NCBI GenBank assembly: GCA_010645155.1
Contig: CM021319.1
Span: forward strand, 6,325,330-6,389,329
DNA: 64,000 nt
DNA from: Tigriopus japonicus
Taxonomy: Eukaryota > Arthropoda > Copepoda > Harpacticoida > Harpacticidae
Reading direction: 5' to 3'
Position numbers and translations under genes: made by a program
The notes under the pieces: model-generated
What the model was told of the DNA's origin: nothing
Databases searched by the model: none
Seen by the model: the letters and a program-made list of their open reading frames with translations, nothing else
Shown here: in pieces, positions 26,317 through 37,747 of the stretch
Layout: every line of letters starts with the position of its first letter
Position numbering within the stretch: the first letter of the stretch is position 1

Positions 26317-26874
26317 TAGTGGCGAAGATTTCTGGGAAAAAATAAAACATGCCTCTTAAGCCCCAAAAATGGCAATAAAATGGCAAATATGCAAATAAAT
26401 GGCAAATAAAATGGCAAATAGACACGAAACATTTCCAACAATAAGGCTAAACTGGCCACTGAATTCATGAAATGAGCGTAAAATTTCACTAACAATAAAA
26501 TGTAACGCATTCCGGCCTGCAAATTTTAAGTTTGAACCTACTGATCTTAGCGCCACATGTGACCATCTAGCTAACAGGCCGTTATTTTTCAATGCCAATG
26601 ATGATAATTTGTTATTGTCAAGACTTGATTTTGTTCAAGATTGTCAATGATTGTGTCCTATGATCTGGTATAATCTGATATGTGGACACACTTCATTGTT
26701 TGTTTGGGCAAATTTGTCTTTTCGCATGTTTTGGACAAAATGACGTATTTTGCATTTATTTGCCTAAAAATGGTAAATAAAATGAAAAATGGCAAAAAAC
26801 TTTAATAGCTAGCAAATAGCAAATAAACATGTTTTTGGGCATAACATCTTTTTTTCCTGAAATCTGTACCCCTC
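26317..26874. mobile_element. hAT-like non-autonomous element (558 bp)
   Basis: The left end TAGTGGCGAAGATTTC and the inverted right end GAGGGGTACAGATTTC are imperfect terminal repeats that continue through a GGAAAAAA block. The flanks are CTCACGAC (26309-26316) and CTCATGAC (26875-26882), an 8-bp target duplication with one difference. The interior is rich in repeated GGCAAATA/ATGGCAAA words near both ends. Eight-base duplications, TAG-type ends and subterminal repeats are typical of hAT elements. There is no transposase frame. Confidence 0.7.
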
Positions 26875-26915
26875 CTCATGACTCAGGAGTAGTGGTAAAT
26901 AAAATGCAAATAAAC

Positions 26916-27630
26916 CAGACCTGTTCAAGATGCTTTAAAAAAGTATCTAGATAAGACAGTATTTTCCGCAAAGTATCTAGATAAAGATAGTTTAAGATAC
27001 TTCTCAAAAAATTTATCTAGATAAAGATACCTCAAGATACTTTCCTGAAAAAGTATCTAGATAGAGATAGTTCAAGATAGCTTGCCGAAAAAACAATCTA
27101 GATAAGATACTTCAAAATACTTTTCACAAAACACATCTATATAAGATACTTCAAAATACTTTTCACAAAACACATCTATATAAGATACTTCAAAATACTT
27201 TTCACAAAACACATCTATATAAGATACTTCAAAATACTTTTCACAAAACACATCTATAATATACTTCTAGATACTTTTCTTCATAATGCATAATGCACAA
27301 ATAATTTGACATTATGCATTAAGAAGAAAAGTATCTAGAAGTATCTTATATAGATACTTTTTTGGGAAATGCATAATGCATACTAAACAATGCATAATGG
27401 ATGCTTTAACACAAAAGATTGAGAGAACACATTATCTAGATAAAGATAGTTCAAGATAGTTTTCCAAAAAAAGTATCTAGATAAAGATATTTAAAGATAG
27501 TTTGCAGAAAATATATCTAGATAAATATACTTTAAGGTACTTTCCCGAAAATAGTATCAAGATAAAGATAAAAGATAAACTATCTTTTATCTTTTATCTT
27601 TTATCTAGATAAGATAATTGAACAGGTTTG
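26916..27630. mobile_element. hAT-like element made of a TATCTAGATA minisatellite (715 bp)
   Basis: The ends CAGACCTGTTCAA and, inverted, CAAACCTGTTCAA are flanked by a perfect 8-bp duplication AAATAAAC (26908-26915 and 27631-27638). The interior is a minisatellite with a unit of about 39-43 bp, most units carrying TATCTAGATA or a variant. Three 39-bp units near 27085-27245 are nearly identical. In the middle, about 27250-27360, the array folds back on itself through a long hairpin containing TTAATGCATAATG, so the whole element is roughly palindromic. It is noncoding. Confidence 0.82.
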
Positions 27631-27638
27631 AAATAAAC

Positions 27639-28450
27639 CAAGAGAAAAATGTAAAAAAGTTTGAAAAGAAATGACACAAAAATGTAATTAAATAGCAAAA
27701 AATGCAAGAAAAGAGGAAAATTATGCTAATGCAATGGGGAAATGCAATGAAATGCAAAGCATGTTGGTATAAGTGGGTCACGTCAATATTTTTTTAGTTC
27801 TGGGTCAAGATCAGTTTAGAGCCTTTTCAGATTGAACTGGTTTGGTTCCGAACTGAAATCAAAATTTTGAAGCCGGCTTGGATCAAGGTCGGTATAAGAC
27901 TCAAAAAGGGTCTGATAGAAAGATTTCTAACATCATTACTTTCGTTTTATTGAGCTTTCAAGTCTCATTTATTCAACTCCTTTTTCGATAAACTTCCGCG
28001 GTGAATTGCGGTTGGCTCTGGCTCTGGATTAGTTTGTTTTTTTGGTCCAACTCACAATGAACCGACCTCCAAAGTGATCCCATCTAATACTGAACCCGCT
28101 TATTGCCCAATCGGACCCATCCCCATATGCTAACAATATGGAGGGTAGAAAAATATTAAAGTAGAAGCCAAAAATGCAGATAAAACTTAGAAAAAAGAAA
28201 GGATAAATGCAACATATTGCAGGTTTAACTAAGGTATAATTTGTTCAATAATATTTAATTTCCATACAATCACCATTTTTTGTCGTTTTTGTCAAAATTA
28301 GCAAAAAATCCAAATAAGGCCAAAAAATGGAAAGAGACGTTTTGAAACTTTTATCCCTCTACTCATGAGCTTCCGTACCTCTTTGTAGATTGAGTTTTCA
28401 GTCACCCGACACTCGACAACACCTCTCCTCCAATATCTCTTTGAGCTCCA
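27639..28450. repeat. AT-rich repeat-like DNA between two hAT-like insertions
   Basis: About 800 bp with many ATGCAA/AAAATG words near both margins and GGGTC or GGTTC words in the middle (27770-28140). It looks like one or two further decayed non-autonomous transposons, but I could not define ends or a target duplication. No gene is visible. Confidence 0.35.
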
Positions 28451-28458
28451 TTCATTAG

Positions 28459-29136
28459 TATGGCTGAATAATTTAGGTTTTACCTAAACACTTAGGTTTT
28501 AACCTAAAACGCCTATTTTAGGCAATTTTTACTTAAAATCAAGTTTTCAACCTAATGTTAACTTTTTTCTCGCCTTTTATAGGCAATTTTAACCTAAAAC
28601 TAAGTTTTCAAACTAATGTTAACTTTTTTCTTATCCTAAAGTCATTTGCACAATAAGGTTCCTTACCTCGGTGTCTTTGAAAAAAACACAAGAACAAAGG
28701 AAGAAAGAAGAAGAGTGGGAGTCACAATGATTTTCATCCCATCAACATGCCGAATCAGCGTTATCAGGTGATTTCAGGCCGACATTGCCAAAAGTTGTTG
28801 GATCTCGTTTTTCTGTGTTGAATTTTTTTGCCTGCCATTCCACTTTCTGCCATATTCTGCCACTTTACAAATTTCACTGCCACAAACTTTTCTATACTGC
28901 CATTTTCTGCCCATTTTACCCCCACTGCCAAAATTTTCATTGCCTGTCTCTGCTGAACTGCTTTTACTCTTGTAAAGAGTAAACTGATGTAGAGCAAAAT
29001 CAAAAGCTAAATTTGGTTTGAAAAGCCTCTGAAAGAGGTGTAATCTATTCAACCTAAAAAACCTAAAACCTAATTTTTGAACAACCTTTTTATGTCATAA
29101 TTTGCCCAAAAAGTTAACCTAAAATATTCAGCCCTA
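28459..29136. mobile_element. hAT-like non-autonomous element with CTGCCA repeats (678 bp)
   Basis: The left end TATGGCTGAATAATTTAGG and inverted right end TAGGGCTGAATATTTTAGG are flanked by a perfect 8-bp duplication TTCATTAG (28451-28458 and 29137-29144). AACCTAAAAC-type words repeat inside both ends. Between about 28830 and 28950, CTGCC recurs roughly ten times. No transposase is encoded. Size, ends and duplication fit a hAT MITE. Confidence 0.82.
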
Positions 29137-29144
29137 TTCATTAG

Positions 29145-32100
29145 TACTGAGCCTTTGCGGGTATTTTAGGCATGTTTAGTTGGTCTGTTTCTTATCACTC
29201 GCCTTTTTGGTGTCCGTACATCCGTATAAATGACAAAAGAATCGTCTCGTAACTAGTTGCAAGTGACAAGTTCGGAAATCAGATAGTTTGACTCAGGCAT
29301 AGCACTCGTCAGAATCACCTAGAGATCTTCTCTTGATTCTATCATCCCATCATTCATTGGCTAACGGGATAGAAATTTGTCATTTTTATTTGCAAGAGGA
29401 TTTGTCCATCCACCTAGCCTTATTTGTGGGAAAAGTTCGTGAGAACTCTGACGTGAGAGGGGGACAGTAAGACCGTCAAATGTCTGCTTGTTATCCGTTC
29501 CTCAGATTAAAAACTAGGTTTGTTCCTTGAAATCAATGTTCCCCATAATATGGCATGTAAGTCCCTAGCAACATAAAATATGTTCCCTGAAATATTTATT
29601 ACCCACTTTTTATGTTCTAAATCTCATTCTTCACTGATAATCAACCTCTCGTCTTCTCAAAGATTGAATCGTACCGTTCATCAACGGTAGTGCCTCTCCT
29701 AACAGTGTTAATCCTAAGTGGAAAATTGCGTAAAAACTTCTGTCTTGGAAACTCTTGACTTAGCCTCTGAAAACATCAACCAAACGAGACACATCCAAGA
29801 ACTCAAAGTGTTTTGTCTTTTTATCATTTCCCAGAGAAGTAATCTTAAAGCAAAAGAACCTCTGACAATGGACTGGCTTTTATTTCGCTTCTCTGTATCT
29901 TGCAAGCTAAAAAAAGGACAGTAGTTCACTTTCATTAACGCGTTGTTTCAAAAAAGGGCATCATGAAAACGATCGCTCTCCAGACAAATTCCCTTGTCTT
30001 CACAGGAGGTGCATAGAATAAAGTGAAATCTGATTAAAGCTGCATGATGATCTAAAATGCACCCCGGCCTCGATCTTGTGTGTGCCGGTAATGCTCGTTG
30101 GGAAAATCCATTACAAAAATAGTCTGTCCATCGGTAACGAATTTTGGCTTCGGGGCTCGCGTACAATTCATTGAGCGCTGTATACGTTCTCTTTCTAGAT
30201 GACAATTCGGTGGCTTTGCCATCTGTTAAACACCTCTGTAGTAGATTACTCCAATCTACATGGATGGTATTGTCCTGCCAGAAGCTTTACCGTAAGGCAG
30301 TCACGCTCGTGAAAATCACCGTCAATGGCTGGCTTGAATGTAAGCAAATTTGTCCATTCCGCGTCCAAAAATTCTTCAACCTCTGAGCTTAATGCTTCCC
30401 GTCGTCTTGGTCACAAAGATGGTTTTGCTTAAGAATTTTGAATCCATGCCGTACATGTTTGGTGTTTGGTTTAATTGCTGACTCCATTGAGTGAGTGAGC
30501 GATGTTTGACGCACACATTCGTGACGACTGCTTTTGGCCAATTCTTTCCTTGCCTTTTGAAATCCATATTTGATTGGAGTCGTCACGGGACCCTTGAGAA
30601 CTCAATCCATTGAACAAATGTGGCCGGGTTTGGAGAATGACAAATCAATAAGGCAGCAAATCAAGTAGCCTTTTCAGAAATGTCTTTGTCAAGTCAGAGC
30701 ACAGACGTGTCGGAGGTTTGTCATCAGTTTGGCAAATGCCACCCACCCGCACAGGGTCGGTCGTTCGAGCAAAAGCTTCGTCATGTCCACCAACAATGGG
30801 AATAAATCAGTCGAATTCATTGAGCACTGTGCACCAATAGGCCACCCGAGATGACGATTGCAATGCACCAGTTGAGCCACACATTTCTCCATACTCATCG
30901 TTGTAGCATAGTGTTTATTCAAGTGTAGGGTGATTTAACGTAAATCTAATACAATTATGTTTCGGATGAGCCATGCCTGAATGGTTTAGCGACGCATGGC
31001 GGATCTAGTAGCGTACCCTGTGCAACTCCTTTTGCCTTTCCTCTTCTTGAGTGAGTGCGCTAGAAGCTCGTAGGACTCTGCAAGTTACTCTCGAATGAAC
31101 TTGGAGTGCATGGTATGGAAAAAAGGCGACTTCGTGAGTGGTGAAGGGAACGACGACGACGACGGATGTCGTGGAAAAAATCGTCTGGGGATGAGTTGCT
31201 TCGAAACACTCAAGGTACGAGGAGGACGAGGATGCTCCAGAGGTTCAAAGTTGTTATTATCCTTTCAAGTGAACCACTTCCGACAATGTAGTGAGTGATT
31301 GTAAGGAATTCAGTGCCGGACATGGTCCTGTGCCTTCTTCCGAAAATATGTGACCTGAACGCCCTAACGAATCAGGTATGAGAAATACGATATTACTTTC
31401 CATGTTCAAGTGAATTCTCAAGATCTCTCGTCTTTGCATTGGTCTTGAGAGCGTGAAAACCACCCGCTCTTACAGACGAGATCTGCAAATTTATGTGTAA
31501 AACAACTTTCATCGAGCTTGAATTGCGGGAACAGATGCCAAATGTTCCCTATTGGATGCGCTCTTCTTCCTTGCAATCCGATGACGCCAAAAATGCGTAG
31601 TTTTTTTCACGTACATTCGCGACGGAACCGTTCGATTTAGCTGAGTGAGCTGGATCCGTGTTTTCCTCTCCGGTGCTCGAACTAATAATGTACCGCCGAA
31701 TTAACATTTACTCATGTAGAACCAAAAGCATTTCCAATCTGTAATCAAAGGATTCCTTCCGTTACAAAAACTTTATGAGTTGTCTTCCGGAAAAGGCAAA
31801 AAAAAGTGGAACAAGAAAGAAGTGTTCACTACCAATGTTCAACTTGAACATTAGCTACCGTACATTCTTCACTTTTTCCCGATCTCTCTCTCCCTCTCTT
31901 TCTGTGTCCTCATTTAGCCAAGTCAGATATATTTCGAAGTGACCTATTAGACGTGAGAAAAACATCAATCCGTTGCCGTCGGGTGTGACCAAGTTCGCAT
32001 GGCCAGGGCCACAGAAAGGCTCAATGCCTCACAATTTCTCCCAATTTTAAAACAATCGCCAGGAACGTTGGTACTTGGTGGATTTTCGCCAAACAAATCT

Positions 32101-34514
32101 GAGACATTCATTACTTTATGTACATTGTGGGTCCAAAGGGAATTTTGTGGTAGCTGTTTTGCACGCGTCACCTATTGAAATTGAATGCACACTCATCATG
32201 GCTTTACTAGGTCAGTCAACTTGGTGTGCTTCCACTAAACGAAGCTCACGATTGACTCGTAAACTACATGTACATACATAGAGAAGCCTTGTATGGAGTG
32301 TGCAAGATAGGTTTGCCAGAGCCAGGTGGACTAAGTTCCAGACAATAAAGCACGATTTGAATGAAAGAAGCTCCAATCTGATCGTGTTAATGAGCCCAAG
32401 GTCTTCCACCACGGTTCCTTCATCCATTGTTGTTCATTCAGTCTGTGTTTAAGCCTCAAGCTAGAAGGCTCTCAGGCAACTTAATTTCTTCTTGTCCGAT
32501 TTAATCATGTCCTGAATACATGACATAATTGGAACAAAGGGGAACAATCAGAGCAGCCGTAACCTCGAACGCAACCCGAACGAAAACATCCATGCGAAAT
32601 ATCTGCCAGTGGATTGTTCGTTCTGCCATTGTGAAAATTGTCCAAGCCAGCACCTTGAGAGCAATAAAACGGGATTGTGCAAGATAAATGCCAGAATAGC
32701 CCAGTTCATCCGCCTTTTTCGATTGCCCTTGTTATCGGTCGTTTGACATTTTGATATGTTAATCTGTTCCCATCCAAGTAGTCCACCTTCGATATCTTTT
32801 TCTTGTTATGTTGGATGTCATGATGACCTTGTATGCATAGCTTGTCCAAATGGACATGTGTGTGCTGTGGATTGTGGTAGCAGGATACGTAGTAGGCAAA
32901 TGTCCTCAAGATGCTGAGGGCCCGTGGCTTGCTTTGAAATGAGGGATCAAACAATCATTGATTATTATCCACTTTTGGAATGTCCCCTCGCGTCACTTTC
33001 TTCACCAAGTGCCTTCACGAAACTTTTTTTCCTACTGTCAGTATGTTTCCTCCCTACTTTTCCCTCGGTCGATGCAAGAGGAGAGATCACGGTGACTTTT
33101 CGACTTTTAGGACAAAACCGATCTCGGGGCGTTCCAAACTTTTCCTAATCTCAAGATCAAGATGGCCTCTTCTTCTTTTCGACTTTTTCTTTGAGAATAC
33201 GTGCTACTGACTTGTCTGCGTCGTCAGTGTCCCTCGTTCACCTCGTGTTCGGCCCATTATTGCTTCAGTCTTTGTCAATGTCAATGGTCAGGCGGGAAAT
33301 ATTTCCGTGAAGACACGCAGTTGTTCTCTTCAGGCATTTTTTTCTATGCGTATTCTTTCAAGAATAGATTCCAATAAGGGATACCTGAAACCATTTTAAA
33401 ACTTGGTCCACTAGCTTTGTTAAAGGTCTGAATAGAGGGAAACGCCAACAGGTGGTAGTTTTAAATTTCAAGTGGTTTCATACGTCACACAGCTTTCATG
33501 CAGAACACTTCAACCTTTTGTTCTTTAACGGTTCATTTCAAATTATCTTGCAATTGCATATCATTTGGTAAGATCTAGATCCTGGCTGAGCTTGACCTTT
33601 AAGCTTATTAAAATTGATTGGATAGAGTCGAAAGAATGAAATAATCACTTGAAGAGATTTTTAAGCGTTTGTGTCATGATAGATTTTGAAGAAAAGTCAC
33701 TCCTTTTTTCAAAACAATTTTACTTGTGGTTTTCCTTTCCAACTATCAGAAGAACCAAATATCAGGTTTAAGAATAATATCAATTTCACAATGTGACTAA
33801 TACTTGAATATTGAACTTGTCTCTCATCTTTGACCTTCAAATCAATGACTGTCAAAATCAGTCGCAAGTCCGTAGCTTTTGTGTGGTTGTTTACCATGTC
33901 ATCTCGAGGATTCACCAAAAATGCAACCGAGGCGCTCTTGTTTGTCCAATTGAGTGCCGCTTCTTCCTTCTGTTTATCATTGCCTATTGAGCGGGGTTTA
34001 AGAATCCTCATATCATCATGAGCGTTGTCATTTATAATGGTTCCCTGATGAACGAGACCATGTTTGGAGATCGACAAAACAGTTTCCCAATCCATTTGTT
34101 GGTTTAGCACTTCCTCAAATGTGTCCTCAAATAAGTCCTAACGACCGCATCCGAGGCAAATACTTCACGCCATTTTATTCCAAGTGAAGTTTGGGCGAAC
34201 TATTGGTTTCCTGCCAAAACCAGCAATCTTTCAATGCGTCAAACGGGCCCATTACGAGTTCTTATTTTTGGCCATGCCTTCCAACCGACCACAATTCCAT
34301 CACAACACATCATTTTTCTTCTGACTATCATGACATCCATGTTTTCCTAGTCATCACGTGTTGACGGCAAATTGACGCAGGAAATTGATGTGGGGAGATC
34401 CGATTTGCGTACGTATGTAAGTACGAGTTTGCTGAGCAAGTGCATGCCTACTACTATGTATGGAGATCTGAGAGATCTGAATCGACTCAAGTCAATCACG
34501 ATTGTTGTTGTGCC

Positions 34515-34554
<40 letters not shown>

Positions 34555-37500
34555 GACGATGATGATGGTGATGGTGGCGGGGAGTGACGAAGATAGTAAT
34601 GATGGGCACCCAGGATATGACGATTGTGTCTTGAATAATCTGAGAACAGTTCCTAATTTAATAGCCCGTCAATCTTCCTTGAATACGCATCAAATACAAC
34701 GTACGTGCAACATGTAGTATTACAACGACTTGAAAGGGCCCGACAAAGTATCCAAACTAAAAGCACCGTTTCCTTCCGTCTAACTAGTTCCGCTTGGACG
34801 TCCCTTTGAAATTCCTCAAAGGGTCCTCTCAAGAACATGAAAGTTAAACTTCTTGACTTCTTCCTATTTCGATAAAATGAATATGCTCCATCCCAAGTCA
34901 GGTCACGAAGCGAATACGACATTCAGGCAATCGTTTCGTTGCCCACACAAGTCTTTGCAAGCCGTTTGAATGCCGAAGAATCTCCACAAACCATTTGACT
35001 TACGATGAATAAGACGTGTAACTTGCCTCTGAGAATCGTCAGAAGGAGTGAGTGAAATGTGATTGATTTTGACAGTCATTGAAGAGACACCCTCCCACCC
35101 TCTCTCAATTAATCTGGATTCCACAGTTAGGAGTACACCACCCATTGATGACGAGACTTGGACCGATGATTCGTTCATTGGAACTTTAAGTCAATCATTG
35201 GAGAATGCGTCTCACTTTGTTCGTTCAGGTCTCTGCAAGAGAGAGGTGAAGAAACTCGGTTGGTACCAATCCAGTTTATGAGCTCACCCGACTGGTTTTT
35301 AGTTATGGTTGGATCCCATGATGAGGTTGAAATACGTATATCGAAGTTTTGTGGTCAAAAGGCGTGATGAAATACATATACAAACACATTTCCATTTTTG
35401 TATTCACAACTGTGGTTAGACTGAGTCTTGGATTTCGAATTGATTTTTTTCGGTGGGAAGTTTTATGAGTGCATGCATGTAGTACAAAGATAGAGGGATA
35501 AAGAAGCCATTCCAAAGTTCAAAGCCCCTTTCGCACAGTTCTGGACTCGAAGTGGGAATTTACTTAGCCATTACTTTCTTTGGGGCCTGGTTTCTTCTTT
35601 CCCAACGACGCTTGAAGACATGCCAAATGCTTTGAAAGATTCGAAAAGTGATCTGCCCTAAACCAATTGTAATTTACATCCTTTCACCATGCATCAATGT
35701 AAAATGCAAGTATCCTTTTACCCTTTATTACGTTTTGTGATCCGCCGTTGTGGTACCCAGATGTTTCGCGTAATAAAGGTATATTGACATCACGATTTGT
35801 CCAAGATTTGGTCAGACAGGTTTATAGTTTTACGACCAATGCATCATGATTCATGAAGCAATGCTCAAACTTCAGGAATGTCTTTTTGGCATGTTTGCGA
35901 AGCCGTTCAAGCGTGCTCGAAGTGCTAGCCATACCGGGAACAATTGGGTTCACCAAGCATTGACATGATATTTTTCGTTCATTTCGTTTCAGGTTCTCAA
36001 GGCCAGAGACAAGTCCTCCTCCGTTGCTTCCTTTTTCCGACTTGAAAGCGAAAAATTTACACCCATCACTGTCAAGACGGAATTTCTGGACGGCTTCAGG
36101 CAACAGCGACGACCAACACATTCCAAAATTTCAGTGCCTTCTCACTTCAGCGAGGATCTTGGACGGCTCGAATACACCGTCTTCCCAGAACATTAGCAAC
36201 CATCGACGTCATTTCGTGCTCAACCAGTGAGCGAACCAACGAGGGAGTCAGTCAGTCAGTCAGTCAGTTAGTCGTGCTCAACAGATGGATGGTGGGTGAG
36301 AGAGAGAGTCCACTCACTGTTTGTCGCTCTGAAATTCTCATGCCCAGCGGTATCGGATTATTCCGTTGTTGCTCTCTCTCTCTCTCCCCTTACGTTCTGT
36401 TCTCTGAGGATCTTTGGATCTTATAGGTACCATTGACCATTGCTCGCGCGCCAACAAACCGACCAACGAACCAGCCAACAAACCAACCGAGTCGACACGT
36501 TGCTCGTGAATTCATGAGGTTGGTTCACTTGCACCGACCACCTCTTCAGTCACCTCGAATAAAATAAAGAAAAACAAGTTGTTGTTGGTGGTGGTGGGAG
36601 AGGAAAATTTCCTATTCCAAACCAATCTCTCGAAAGGCTCAGTGCAACACAGACGAGTTCATTTGTGATTCACGTTTCTCAAACAGAAGATTAGAAGGCA
36701 ATCTTGCAAGTAAGATAATCATAAACTACACAAGAAAGAAACAGGGGTCGGGTCAATAAGATTCGAATTCTTGTCCACAATTGGTCCTGTGGAAGATATG
36801 GCTGATTGAATTGCTCTTTCAGATTCGAAGCGATTCAATAGATCCATCTTTGACCCTGGAAAGAACGTCTCAACCACGTGTTATTGTGGCGAATCAGTGT
36901 GAATATACATACATTCGAAGATACCTATAGTGTGTCTATCCTTTGTGATCGTTGTCCAATCTCAGGACCATCGATGCAAGCAAGCAAGTTGTGATTAGGC
37001 CTTGGCTAATCAGAAGGCGAGAAGAAGAAGGAGGAGAAGGAGTGCTTCAAGTAAGATCATTTGATCCTCTGTCTAGGGGCACTTTTCTGAGCAATCTCTC
37101 CCGCCTCTCTGTGGGTCTTCCTCGTGGTTATCTCCCGACATTCAAAAGAGATCGAGAGCACACCACGAAGAACAATCTCGTCTGAGTTCCGAGTGAAGGA
37201 ACGAGTGTTGCTCAAGGTGCTGTGTTTTGGCTCACATCCACCAATCTGGCCATCGCCATTCCAACCAATTCGAACCCAGATTGCGTTTGCCAGAGCTCTG
37301 GGCATCTTCCCCAACTTTTTTCACACACACAGCTCCTTGTGGGCTTCTTGGCCAACATCATCAAATTCAAGCCGAAATACAGCTTTTGAAGCCAGGAAAA
37401 CCAAGCACAACCGCAAATATTCGATTCTCTCATTATGAAAGTGGTGAAGTGCAATAGTGGTACAAAGTGACAATCCTTTTTCTTTACACAGTTCAACCTT

Positions 37501-37747
37501 AACCGGCAAAATTCTCAAATTCAGATACAGAGGTCACCAGCACGGCAGCAGCAATAACATCAGTACCAAAAGCCTCCCTTACAAGGTCGACGACGTCGAC
37601 TCTAGCAACAATAACTGCAACGACGACAACAACAACAACAATAACAACAACGATATCTCCTACCCGAATCGGAACCATATCCATCATTTGAGTGGTTCAC
37701 GGCCCGCTCAATCGTTGTCATCGTCCCTCACGTCGTCCTCCACAGAC
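29145..37747. other. Gene-poor region leading into the NUDT18 5' end
   Basis: I recognise no protein domain between the hAT-like cluster and the NUDT18 start codon. Microsatellites are present: TTG at 34515-34554, AGTC at 36246-36268, CT at 36371-36387 and AAC at 37624-37651. The last 1.5 kb probably includes the NUDT18 promoter and 5' untranslated exon(s), whose boundaries I cannot fix. Confidence 0.45.
34515..34554 (+). repeat. TTG trinucleotide microsatellite
   Basis: About thirteen uninterrupted TTG/TGT units, followed by a GAT/GGT-rich tail. It is noncoding as far as can be seen. Confidence 0.9.

Noticed and set aside
26941..27616. CRISPR-like spaced repeats
   Set aside because: Units are contiguous tandem repeats without unique spacers, within a transposon in a eukaryotic genome.
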